Assembly (NCBI GenBank): GCA_021648195.1
Contig: JAKITG010000003.1
Location: 1-34,268, forward strand
Direction: 5' to 3'
From: Flavobacteriaceae bacterium
GTDB lineage: Bacteria > Bacteroidota > Bacteroidia > Flavobacteriales > Flavobacteriaceae
DNA length: 34,268 nt
A program made the position numbers and the translations under genes. Below are positions 1 through 9,762 of the stretch, piece by piece (positions within the stretch are counted from its first letter, which is position 1; every line of letters begins with the position of its first letter). The notes beneath the pieces were generated by a model that was given only the letters and a program-made list of their open reading frames with translations, made no database searches and was not told where the DNA came from.

Positions 1-139
1 ATCCTATCGCTCTTAAAAAAGGAATCCATGAAGGGTTTACTTGAATTGCGTAAATTCCATGTCCAAAAAAGATACCAAAAACACCTATTTTAAGTACCCA
101 AATAATAATTTGAAAATTTTTATCGGAGTTTGTAACCAT
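1..139 (-). CDS. N-terminal part of a small membrane protein (possibly DoxX-like), continuing off the window edge
   Basis: Not in the ORF track because it is partial. The minus strand from ATG at 139 is open to position 1: MVTNSDKNFQIIIWVLKIGVFGIFFGHGIYAIQVNPSWIPFLRAIG. Overlaps the metallophosphoesterase stop by about 20 bp. Confidence 0.5.
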   Translation of the reverse strand, partial: MVTNSDKNFQIIIWVLKIGVFGIFFGHGIYAIQVNPSWIPFLRAIG

Positions 140-2021
140 CAAATTTTTCTAAGGTATCTGGGTTCACAACTTCTACTTTAATATTTTTTGCATTTACATG
201 AAATAATACCAATGCATTTTGAGTAGTAAATCCAGTAGCTTTATCAGACCAAGGTGTTTTTTCTTGTGCATAATAAGGAGCACCAGCTGCACCGTTATTG
301 ATTTGATAAATAGTTCTACTTAATTTAATTTTTTGAGGTTTATAACCTTCGGGATAGATATTTGTATTAGGACCAATTTCAGTTTTGGCATAATTATGTT
401 CATCTCCAGTTAAAATTGCGATTACCTTTTTACTTTTATTGACAAACAAATCTAACAATTGATCTCTTCTTTCAATAATCCCTTTATCAAGTGCTTTGCC
501 AGCAACCCATGTTCTTGGTATATTATTACCGTTATACCACATATCATCACCAACATGCCCACCATTTGGAAAAAATGGAGTATGTTCCGTAATAAAAATA
601 TGATCAATACTTGAATCGTTTTCAAGTTTTGTAATCGTTTCGGTTACCCAAGTAAATTGTTGATCCATGATGTAGGCATGTAAACCTCCACTCGTTAACG
701 GAATTTGTTTGGTAGATGGAGCATAAAAATAATTTGAATTCATTACTACAACAGCTACATTATCATAGGTGTAATAGAAAACATTTTCTTTGTAGGGAGG
801 AAAATCTATTTGCTTCTTATTTGGATCATAAATTGCCCCATCTTCACTAATGGGTCCATTGGTTGGATTCACAAAATTATTTGCAAAAATTACTTCTCCA
901 GATTCTGTTTTAAATGGAAATCTATCTACTGCAATATAATCTTTATTTTCATCAATAAAAACTCTATTTAAAGACTCATGATTTCCCATAGAAGTATATA
1001 CTGGAAAATAGTGTGCAAAAGGCTCAATGGCTCTTTTACAATTGGCATATTGCAAGTTCATTTCATCAATATTTGATAAATAACCATTAATTAAATCACC
1101 TGAAAATTGCATAAAACTGACATTTTCTTGTGTTGCTAATGCCATAATTTTTTTCATAATATAAAAATTAGTACCATATACATTTCTCTCTCCTCCTCCT
1201 TTTCCATTTCTAGAGTCACTAGCATAAGCAAAAGTAAATGGCTTTCTAACTCCTGGTTTATGTGCAGTTTTAAAACTATAGTTTTGTATATTGTTTTCAA
1301 CAGTTATAGAGTATTGATATTCTGTATCAGCTTCTAGTTCTGTTATTTTTATTTCATGATGTGTACTACTTTTAGAAATATATTCTTTATTATTTACAGT
1401 AATTTTAGCTGCAGTTGGAAAATTAGTTTCAAGAGAAATAGTAGCACCATCAGCTGTTAGCAAATTAACATAAGGACCTTCAATAATTCCTGTTGCTACT
1501 TCAAATCCGTTTTCAGTTACATTAAAGGAGACTATGCCGTCATAAAGGATTATTCCTTTGTTATTAACAACCCGATAACCTAGTGTTCCTTTTTTATTTA
1601 TTTCCCAATTAATCATATCATATTTCCCAGCCAATTGTTTAATATTTAGGTTGGTTTTACCTTTACTAATAGTTGATGGGTTTTTAAAATAAACTGGCAA
1701 GGCATGTTTTGAATCTTTAAATGGGATAAATCCGAAATATAATGTGCCACTAAAATCTGAAATTCCAAAATCAAAAGCAATACCTTTTGCCGTACCTTTT
1801 GGACTTCCCTTCATATTACTTAATGTATAATTAGGTTTAGAAATCGTTTCATAAATTTTTTTTTCATTTTTTTCTATATAAAATTTACCTTCTTCATCTT
1901 CATGAATATTGGTATAAACTTCAGGAATAATTGATTTTTCAGTAATTTGACTTGTACTTTTACAGGAAAAAAGAAGTAAAAGAATTAGACTAAAGAATAT
2001 TGAATTGAATTTTAAATTCAT
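120..2021 (-). CDS. Metallophosphoesterase / purple acid phosphatase-like lipoprotein
   Basis: 633 aa; lipoprotein signal (LILLLLFSCKS); fibronectin-like N-terminal region; metallophosphoesterase motifs (ASDSRNG, SGDLING, MGNHES, TGDEHNY). Confidence 0.85.
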   Translation of the reverse strand: MNLKFNSIFFSLILLLLFSCKSTSQITEKSIIPEVYTNIHEDEEGKFYIEKNEKKIYETISKPNYTLSNMKGSPKGTAKGIAFDFGISDFSGTLYFGFIPFKDSKHALPVYFKNPSTISKGKTNLNIKQLAGKYDMINWEINKKGTLGYRVVNNKGIILYDGIVSFNVTENGFEVATGIIEGPYVNLLTADGATISLETNFPTAAKITVNNKEYISKSSTHHEIKITELEADTEYQYSITVENNIQNYSFKTAHKPGVRKPFTFAYASDSRNGKGGGERNVYGTNFYIMKKIMALATQENVSFMQFSGDLINGYLSNIDEMNLQYANCKRAIEPFAHYFPVYTSMGNHESLNRVFIDENKDYIAVDRFPFKTESGEVIFANNFVNPTNGPISEDGAIYDPNKKQIDFPPYKENVFYYTYDNVAVVVMNSNYFYAPSTKQIPLTSGGLHAYIMDQQFTWVTETITKLENDSSIDHIFITEHTPFFPNGGHVGDDMWYNGNNIPRTWVAGKALDKGIIERRDQLLDLFVNKSKKVIAILTGDEHNYAKTEIGPNTNIYPEGYKPQKIKLSRTIYQINNGAAGAPYYAQEKTPWSDKATGFTTQNALVLFHVNAKNIKVEVVNPDTLEKFDGYKLR

Positions 2022-2228
2022 TGTGTTATTTTTTTAAGATTTTTTGTAAAGGTATTTTATTTTGACAAAAAAGAAGTTTTGAAATTTAAAAAAATATTAT
2101 TACCATAGAAACTATTATATATGTCTTTATAAAGAAACAAGCAAAACTGTAAGATTTAAAATTATCTAAGAATAGTTGTTTTTCTTTTGTAAATTACGCC
2201 TCAATTTAATCATCATTCTAAAACTTTA

Positions 2229-3047
2229 ATGGATAAAATCACTAAATACCTTTTTATAGCACAAGAAAGAGTAATTTTCTTCGCACCAAAAGTTTTATTA
2301 GCGGTTGCCATACTTTGGATAGGTTTTAAAGTAATTAAAAAATTGGTAAATTTATTTGAAATTGCCTTAGAAAAAGGTGGAATGTCTGCTAGTATTCGTC
2401 CGTTTTTAATGTCAATGGTAACTGTTTCTTTAAAAGTAATTTTACTTATAGTTGTTGCTGGTATTATTGGTTTGGAACTCACTATTTTTGCAACAATTCT
2501 AGCAGCTTCGGTTTTTGCAATAGGCATGTCTTTACAAGGCAGTTTGGGTAATTTTGCTTCTGGGCTAATAGTTTTATCATTAAAACCATACGATGTTGGA
2601 GATTGGATTCAAATTGAAGATAAATTTGGTAAAGTTGAAGAAATTGGAGTTTTCAATACCGTAGTTATTACTCCTGGCCGTAAAACTTTAATCATTCCTA
2701 ATTTAAAAATAACTAGTGATGTAGTCACTAATTATTCCAAAAAAGGAATGATTCGTTTAGAAATAAATGTTACCATGCCTTATGATGAAAGTTTTCCTAA
2801 AATAAAAGAAATAATTACCGATGCTCTTTCAACAGTTCCTCATATATTAAAGGAGCCTCAACCCGAGATTGGGATTGAAAATTTTGATAGTCATAATGTT
2901 CAAATTGCGGTAAGACCTTATGTTAAACCCGATGATTATTGGGAGGTTATCTTCGCTGCTCACGAAAGTATCAAAAATGAATTTTATAAAAATAATATTA
3001 AAGTGGCTTATTCTGAAGGTGTAGAATTTGGTAAAATTGGAGAATAA
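2229..3047 (+). CDS. MscS-family small-conductance mechanosensitive channel
   Basis: 272 aa; hydrophobic TM segments, Gly/Ala-rich pore helix (SLQGSLGNFASGLIVLSLKPYDVGDWIQIEDKFGKVEEIGVFNTVV) typical of MscS. Confidence 0.9.
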   Translation: MDKITKYLFIAQERVIFFAPKVLLAVAILWIGFKVIKKLVNLFEIALEKGGMSASIRPFLMSMVTVSLKVILLIVVAGIIGLELTIFATILAASVFAIGMSLQGSLGNFASGLIVLSLKPYDVGDWIQIEDKFGKVEEIGVFNTVVITPGRKTLIIPNLKITSDVVTNYSKKGMIRLEINVTMPYDESFPKIKEIITDALSTVPHILKEPQPEIGIENFDSHNVQIAVRPYVKPDDYWEVIFAAHESIKNEFYKNNIKVAYSEGVEFGKIGE

Positions 3048-3193
3048 CCTTCTTTTATTCTACCTTAAATCTGCAAGGGTTTTCCGCCAAAGGTCGGACA
3101 GGTTGTAGCGAGAAGTCAAAATGTATGTTAGTGTTGGTGTGGCACAGGTTTGAGACACGCAAACATAGCATTTGTTATGGTGAGTATCGAAAA

Positions 3194-3457
3194 TCAAGCA
3201 TTCTCAACAATGGCGTGCAGTTTGGCTTTGATAGCAGGAAATTCTTGCGGATTTAAGGTTCTATTTAAACTAAAATAATAAAGTGTGGCTTTTTTAGAAG
3301 CTAAAACACTTAATTCCTTGCCATTTGACAAGAATACTGTGCCACCTTTATTTTTTTCATACGAGGAAATATAAGCTACATTTACCAAAAATGATTTGTA
3401 AATTCTAGCAAACTCACTTTCTTTTAATACTTTTTCAAAATACTTTTTAAGATTCAA
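3194..3457 (-). pseudogene. LytTR DNA-binding domain fragment (truncated response regulator)
   Basis: 87 aa with TTG start; LytTR-like FARIYKSFLVNVAYISSYEKNKGGTVFLSNGKELSVLASKK. No receiver domain; the C-terminal tail appears unrelated. Confidence 0.6.
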
Positions 3458-3573
3458 ATACTTCGCAATTAGACGAAGTTGTAATTGTAAAAAGAGCGGT
3501 AAGTAAAAGTTCTAGAATTTACAAAAATTCGTCTTGGGATTTAGTCGATGCATTAGCATTTCATTATAAGTGA
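3451..3573 (+). pseudogene. Short gene fragment abutting the LytTR fragment; resembles the C-terminal part of a flavobacterial (possibly VWA-domain) protein
   Basis: Plus-strand reading frame DSNTSQLDEVVIVKRAVSKSSRIYKNSSWDLVDALAFHYK* has protein-like composition but no start codon and no upstream domain. Family assignment is from memory only. Confidence 0.35.
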
Positions 3574-3621
3574 TATACAGTAAGTTATGATAATGCATAA
3601 AAAAAATTGAAATTTAAAATA

Positions 3622-5079
3622 TTAAACAGAAACCAAATCTCCAGTTCCTTTAGTTCTTAAATTACTCTCTCCCATCAAAAATAAATCAACCTCTCTTGCT
3701 GCTTCTCTACCTTCGTTGATAGCCCAAACAATTAAAGATTGTCCTCTACGCATATCCCCAGCGACAAAAATATTGGATATATTGGTTTGATAATTTGACG
3801 CTTTATAATTACTTCTCGCATCCAATTCTAATCCCAACTGATCACTTATTGTTTTGTCAGGACCCGTAAAACCTAATGCCAATAAAGCCAAATCGCAAGG
3901 CCATGTTTTTTCTGTACCTTCTATTTCAATTAATTGAGGTCTTTGTTTAGGAACAATTTTCCATTCTACAGCTACAGTTTTAAGAGCAATCAATTCTCCT
4001 TTTTTATTAGTAACAAATTCTTTGGTATTAATTAACCAATTTCTATCACATCCTTCTTGGTGAGAACTAGATGTTTTCAATTGTAAAGGCCAAAAAGGCC
4101 AAGGTGTTTTTTCACTTCTATCTAATGGTGGCTTAGGCATAATCTCAAAATTAGTAACCGATTTCGCTCCTTGACGGTTTGAAGTTCCTACACAATCTGA
4201 TCCTGTATCTCCACCACCAATTACAATTACATCTTTACCTGTAGCAGAAATAGTATTTTCTTTAAATTTACTACCAAATAAAGTTTTAGTTTGTTGTGTT
4301 AAAAAATCCATAGCTTGTTCTACACCTTTTGTATCAATACCTTTTGTGGGCAAGCTTCTTTTTAAAGTAGCTCCTCCACATAAAACAACAGCATCAAATT
4401 CTTTTAGTTTTTCAACAGAATAATTTACACCTACATTAACATTGGTTTTAAACACAATTCCTTCTTCTTCTAAAATAGCTACTCTTCGATCAATAATTCT
4501 TTTTTCTAATTTAAAATTAGGAATCCCATAACGCAATAAACCTCCAATGGCATCATCACGTTCAAAAATAGTAACGGTATGACCTGCTCTATTTAATTGT
4601 TGTGCTACGGCTAATCCAGCTGGACCAGAACCTACAACAGCTACGATTTTATCTGTTCTGTTTTTTGGTGGATGTGCAACAATCCAACCTTCTTTAAATC
4701 CTTTTTCGATTATATTTTTTTCAATATTCTCAATAGAAACAGGGTCTTCAATAATTCCTAAAACGCATGCTTTTTCACAGGGTGCAGGACATAATCTTCC
4801 TGTGAATTCTGGAAAATTATTAGTAGCATGTAAAATTTGTAATGCTTCTTTCCATTCTCCTTTATGAACCATATCATTAAAATCTGGAATTAAATTACCT
4901 AGCGGACATCCACTATGGCAAAAAGGAATTCCACAATCCATACATCTTGAACCTTGTTGTGTTGCATCTTTACCTTTTAAAGGAACCGTAAATTCATCAT
5001 AATTTTTAAGCCTGCTTTTTACTGCTTCGTACTTTTCATTTACTCTTTCATATTCTAAAAAACCTGTTAATTTTCCCAT
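3622..5079 (-). CDS. gltD: Glutamate synthase small subunit
   Basis: 485 aa; N-terminal Fe-S cysteines (CMDCGIPFCHSGCPLGN), GSGPAGLAVAQQL and GGGDTGSDC nucleotide-binding motifs; adjacent to gltB. Confidence 0.96.
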   Translation of the reverse strand: MGKLTGFLEYERVNEKYEAVKSRLKNYDEFTVPLKGKDATQQGSRCMDCGIPFCHSGCPLGNLIPDFNDMVHKGEWKEALQILHATNNFPEFTGRLCPAPCEKACVLGIIEDPVSIENIEKNIIEKGFKEGWIVAHPPKNRTDKIVAVVGSGPAGLAVAQQLNRAGHTVTIFERDDAIGGLLRYGIPNFKLEKRIIDRRVAILEEEGIVFKTNVNVGVNYSVEKLKEFDAVVLCGGATLKRSLPTKGIDTKGVEQAMDFLTQQTKTLFGSKFKENTISATGKDVIVIGGGDTGSDCVGTSNRQGAKSVTNFEIMPKPPLDRSEKTPWPFWPLQLKTSSSHQEGCDRNWLINTKEFVTNKKGELIALKTVAVEWKIVPKQRPQLIEIEGTEKTWPCDLALLALGFTGPDKTISDQLGLELDARSNYKASNYQTNISNIFVAGDMRRGQSLIVWAINEGREAAREVDLFLMGESNLRTKGTGDLVSV

Positions 5080-5081
5080 AA

Positions 5082-8000
5082 TTATACTGTTGCTATTTGT
5101 TGTTCTGCGGCTAACCTCTGTAATGCTTTTTTATAATCTGTTGGAATTACTTTAATAAAATGACTTAATGTTTCTTCCCAATTATCTAATAATTCCTTTG
5201 CTCTTGTACTCTTAGTATAATTAAAATGATTTTGAAGTAAAGTCTGTAAATCAGATTGATCAACCGAATCTAAAGATTCGAGTTCAACCATTTCCATATT
5301 ACACAATCCATTACTAAATTTTTCATTATTATTATAAACATAGGCTATACCTCCACTCATTCCAGCAGCAAAATTTCTTCCTGTTTTACCAAGAATAATA
5401 ACTTTACCACCTGTCATATATTCACATCCATGATCTCCAACTCCTTCTACTACTGCTGTAACTCCAGAATTTCGTACACAAAAACGTTCTCCTGCAACTC
5501 CATTAATATAAGCTTCTCCTTTAGTTGCTCCATAAAAACAAACATTACCAATTATGATATTTTCTTCAGCTTTAAAATCAGCTTTTTCTGGTTTTTTAAT
5601 AATAATTTTTGCTCCAGACAAACCTTTTCCTAAATAATCATTTGTATTACCATCAACAATAAAAGTCAATCCTTTGGTAGCAAAAGCACCAAAACTTTGA
5701 CCTGCCGATCCTGTAAAATTAACTTGTAAAGTATCTTTTGGCAAGCCATTAATTCCGTAAATTTTTGACAATTCATTACTAATAATTGCTCCAACTGCTC
5801 TATCAGTATTTGCAATAGGATAACTCAATTGCATTTTTTCTTTACGATAAATTGCTGGATGCGCATCTTTAATAATTTTAAAATCAAGAACATTACTTAA
5901 ATTATGATCTTGCTTTTTTGTATTTGAAATTGGATTATCAAAGTAATTTTTTGGTTGATATAAAATTGCAGAAAGGTCAATACCCTGTGTTTTATAATGA
6001 CCTGTAGCTTTTTTTGTACTAATTTTTTGTGACTGACCAATCATTTCTTTGATGGTTCTAAAGCCAAGTTGCGCCATTATTTCACGCAATTCTTCAGCAA
6101 TAAAATACATAAAGTTAATTACGTGTTCTTGTGTTCCTTTAAAGTTTTTTCTCAATTCAGGATCTTGTGTTGCAATTCCTACAGGGCAAGTATTTAAATG
6201 GCATTTTCTCATCATGATACATCCTGTTGCTACTAATGGTGCTGTTGCAAATCCAAATTCTTCTGCACCAAGTAAGCAAGCAATAGCTACATCACGTCCT
6301 GTTTTTAACTGTCCGTCACACTCCAAAACAATTCTACTTCTTAAATTATTTAGAGTCAATGTTTGTTGTGCCTCTGCAATACCTAATTCCCAAGGTAGGC
6401 CAGCATGTTTTAGTGAGGTTAATGGTGAAGCACCTGTTCCTCCATCAAATCCTGAAACTAGAATAACATCGGCTTTTGCTTTTGCTACACCTGCAGCAAT
6501 AGTTCCTACACCAACTTCAGAAACCAATTTTACATTTATTCTTGCTTCTCTATTTGCATTTTTTAAATCAAAAATTAGTTGAGATAAATCTTCAATAGAA
6601 TAAATATCATGATGTGGTGGTGGAGAGATTAACCCTACATAAGGTGTTGAATTTCTAACTTCGGCAATCCAAGGGAAAACTTTTTCTCCTGGCAACTGAC
6701 CTCCTTCTCCAGGTTTGGCTCCTTGAGCCATTTTAATTTGTATCTCTTTTGCATTAGTTAAATAATTACTTGAAACACCAAATCTACCTGATGCAACTTG
6801 CTTGATAGCACTACTTTTACTATCGCCATTCAATTCTTTTCTAAACCTATTGATATCTTCCCCTCCTTCTCCTGAGTTACTTTTACCACCAATTCTATTC
6901 ATGGCAATAGCTAAATTTTCATGAGCTTCACTACTAATTGAACCGTATGACATGGCTCCTGTTTTGAATCGTTTTACAATTTCTGTCCAAGGTTCAACTT
7001 TATCAATATCAATTGGATCTAAGTTTTGGAATTCAAATAAGCCTCGTAAAGTCATTAAACTTTCACTTTGCTCATTAATCATTTTTGAATATTGCTTATA
7101 GCTTTTCAAATCGTTTGAGCGAACTGCCTGTTGCAATTTAGAAACAGTTGTTGGATTAAACATATGCTTTTCTCCATTACGTCTCCATCTATAATCACCA
7201 CCAATATTTAATTTTAAGTTACCTTGAATTGCATTTCCAAAAAATGCATTTTTATGACGTTTAGATATTTCGCGTTCTATTTCGTATAAACCAATTCCTT
7301 CTATACGAGTAGGTGTATATGGAAAGTATTTTTGCGAAAATTTACTATCTAGTCCTAAAATTTCAAATATTTGAGAAGAACGATACGAGTGTAAAGTGGA
7401 GATTCCGATTTTATTCATAATTTTCAAAATTCCTTTACCTATGGCTTTATTAAAATTCTGAACTGCTTTCTCTGATTCAATTCCAGAGATACTCCTATCT
7501 TTTACTTTATTTCTAATAATTTCATTTACCATATATGGATTTATGGCACTAGCTCCATAACCAAATAAGGTTGCAAAATGGTGCGGTTCACGTGGCTCTG
7601 CAGATTCAATAACGATATCAAATTTTGATCGTTTTTGTAATTTATTTAAAGTATAATTAATATAAGAACAAGCCAGTAATGCGGGAATTGGTCCATTTGC
7701 TTTATCGGCACCTCTATCTGTTAAAAGTATGATATTGTACCCTTCATTTACAGCTTTATTGGTTTGAGAAACCATATTATCTAATGCTTTTTCTAAAGCA
7801 TTTAAACCTCTTTTGATATCATACAACATTGATATTTCAATCGATTTAAAGTCTGGATGATCTATATTTTTAATTTTATCTAAATCATCATTAGAAATAA
7901 CAGGGTTTTGAATTTTTAGCTTTTTACAATGTTCTGGGGTAATTTTAAAAATATTTCTATCTTCTCCAATCGCCAAACTAATATCTGTAATAATTTCTTC

Positions 8001-9599
8001 ACGAATTCCGTCTAAAGGAGGGTTGGTAACCTGCGCAAAAAGTTGTTTGAAATAGTTATATAATAATTGTGGTTTATTTGATAATATTGCTACAGGTGTG
8101 TCGGTTCCCATAGATCCAATAGCTTCTTTTCCTGTTTTACACATTGGAGTAATTAGCGTATCAATATCTTCTGTTGTGTAGCCAAACATTCTTTGACGAA
8201 CATCAATTGTATTTATTTCAATCGGACATTTATTTCCTGTATATGGAACTTTTGCTAAAGGCAACAAATGTTTATTTAGCCACTTTCTATATGGGTGTTT
8301 AGAAACTATATCTTGTTTTATTTCTTCATCTTCAATAATTCTACCTGCATTCATATCTACCAAAAACATTTTCCCTGGTTCTAATCTACCGTGTCTAACT
8401 ACATCTTCAGGTTTAATATCTAGCACACCTATTTCTGATGACATGACTACATTACCACTTTTTGTAACGGTATATCGTGATGGTCGTAATCCATTTCTAT
8501 CTAGTAAAGCACCAATGAAATTACCATCGGTAAAAGGCACAGATGCAGGTCCATCCCAAGGTTCCATAATACATGAATTGTATTCATAAAAGGCCTTTTT
8601 ATCATCGGGCATTGTTGCATCTTTTTCCCATGCTTCAGGAACCATCATCATCATCACTTCTGGTAAAGAACGACCTGTCATCAATAAAAGCTCTACTACC
8701 ATATCCATTGAAGCAGAATCTGACTTACCTTGTAATATAATTGGAAATAATTTTTTAATATCATCGCCAAAAACATCACTTTGCATCAATTCTTCACGAG
8801 CTCTCATTCTACTAACATTTCCACGTAAAGTGTTAATTTCACCATTATGACACATAAATCTAAATGGTTGTGCCAGATCCCAAGAAGGAGCGGTATTTGT
8901 CGAAAACCTTTGATGTACTAAAGCCAAACGGGTGACCACATCTGAATCGGATAAATCGGCATAGTAATTTCTAATATCTTCAGGAATCAATAATCCTTTA
9001 TAAATTATTGTTGTTGTAGAAAAGCTAGAAATATAAAACTGATTACAATCTTTTAATTTTGAATTCAATATTTTGTGTTCGGCTATTTTTCTAGCGGCAA
9101 ATACTTTTGCATTGAATTGAAGTTCGGTTAAATTTTCATTTCCTTTTCCAATAAAAACTTGTTTGATAAATGGCTCTGTACTTTCTGCTATTTCTCCAAG
9201 GTGTTTTGGATTTACAGGAACATTTCTCCAACCTAAAATAGCTAAGTTTTGATTTCTAATTTCGGTTTCTAAAGTATCAATACAATATTTATATTGGTTA
9301 ATACTTTTTGGTAAAAAAACCATTCCAACAGCATATTCTCTAGATTCTGATAATTTAAATTTACATACTTTCTTGAAAAATTTATGAGGAATATCAATTA
9401 AAATTCCTGCACCATCTCCTGTTTTCCCATCTGCACTTACTGCACCTCGATGTTCTAATTTTATTAATATTTCTAAAGCATCATGAATGATACTATTTGT
9501 TTTTTCTCCAGTTAGGCTACAAATAAACCCTGCACCACAATTATCATGTTCAAATTCGGGTAAATACATCCCTTGCTTCTTATACGCCATTATTGTCAA
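5082..9599 (-). CDS. gltB: Glutamate synthase large subunit
   Basis: 1505 aa; N-terminal class II amidotransferase (DNCGAGFICS), FMN-binding domain, Fe-S cysteines (CIMMRKCHLNTCPVGIATQ), C-terminal GXGXG domain. Confidence 0.97.
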   Translation of the reverse strand: MTIMAYKKQGMYLPEFEHDNCGAGFICSLTGEKTNSIIHDALEILIKLEHRGAVSADGKTGDGAGILIDIPHKFFKKVCKFKLSESREYAVGMVFLPKSINQYKYCIDTLETEIRNQNLAILGWRNVPVNPKHLGEIAESTEPFIKQVFIGKGNENLTELQFNAKVFAARKIAEHKILNSKLKDCNQFYISSFSTTTIIYKGLLIPEDIRNYYADLSDSDVVTRLALVHQRFSTNTAPSWDLAQPFRFMCHNGEINTLRGNVSRMRAREELMQSDVFGDDIKKLFPIILQGKSDSASMDMVVELLLMTGRSLPEVMMMMVPEAWEKDATMPDDKKAFYEYNSCIMEPWDGPASVPFTDGNFIGALLDRNGLRPSRYTVTKSGNVVMSSEIGVLDIKPEDVVRHGRLEPGKMFLVDMNAGRIIEDEEIKQDIVSKHPYRKWLNKHLLPLAKVPYTGNKCPIEINTIDVRQRMFGYTTEDIDTLITPMCKTGKEAIGSMGTDTPVAILSNKPQLLYNYFKQLFAQVTNPPLDGIREEIITDISLAIGEDRNIFKITPEHCKKLKIQNPVISNDDLDKIKNIDHPDFKSIEISMLYDIKRGLNALEKALDNMVSQTNKAVNEGYNIILLTDRGADKANGPIPALLACSYINYTLNKLQKRSKFDIVIESAEPREPHHFATLFGYGASAINPYMVNEIIRNKVKDRSISGIESEKAVQNFNKAIGKGILKIMNKIGISTLHSYRSSQIFEILGLDSKFSQKYFPYTPTRIEGIGLYEIEREISKRHKNAFFGNAIQGNLKLNIGGDYRWRRNGEKHMFNPTTVSKLQQAVRSNDLKSYKQYSKMINEQSESLMTLRGLFEFQNLDPIDIDKVEPWTEIVKRFKTGAMSYGSISSEAHENLAIAMNRIGGKSNSGEGGEDINRFRKELNGDSKSSAIKQVASGRFGVSSNYLTNAKEIQIKMAQGAKPGEGGQLPGEKVFPWIAEVRNSTPYVGLISPPPHHDIYSIEDLSQLIFDLKNANREARINVKLVSEVGVGTIAAGVAKAKADVILVSGFDGGTGASPLTSLKHAGLPWELGIAEAQQTLTLNNLRSRIVLECDGQLKTGRDVAIACLLGAEEFGFATAPLVATGCIMMRKCHLNTCPVGIATQDPELRKNFKGTQEHVINFMYFIAEELREIMAQLGFRTIKEMIGQSQKISTKKATGHYKTQGIDLSAILYQPKNYFDNPISNTKKQDHNLSNVLDFKIIKDAHPAIYRKEKMQLSYPIANTDRAVGAIISNELSKIYGINGLPKDTLQVNFTGSAGQSFGAFATKGLTFIVDGNTNDYLGKGLSGAKIIIKKPEKADFKAEENIIIGNVCFYGATKGEAYINGVAGERFCVRNSGVTAVVEGVGDHGCEYMTGGKVIILGKTGRNFAAGMSGGIAYVYNNNEKFSNGLCNMEMVELESLDSVDQSDLQTLLQNHFNYTKSTRAKELLDNWEETLSHFIKVIPTDYKKALQRLAAEQQIATV

Positions 9600-9762
9600 T
9601 TTTTTACAAAAATAGTTTATTTACTGAAAATAATTTAATAAAAACCATTAAATGGTGCAAGAAATATAGCATTAACAATTATGTATAATTAAATTATAAA
9701 TATTACAAATATTATTAACTTTAAATAAAGAATTACAAAAATACACTTGTAAGAATTAAGAG

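Noticed and set aside
2213-2527. 104-aa minus-strand ORF over the start of mscS
   Set aside because: Antisense to a well-supported MscS gene with no recognisable domain.
5430-5633. 67-aa + strand ORF inside gltB
   Set aside because: Antisense, low-complexity (Phe/Ser/Asn-rich) translation of a conserved gene.
6049-6582. 177-aa + strand ORF inside gltB
   Set aside because: Antisense to a conserved region of gltB; composition is a by-product of the coding strand.
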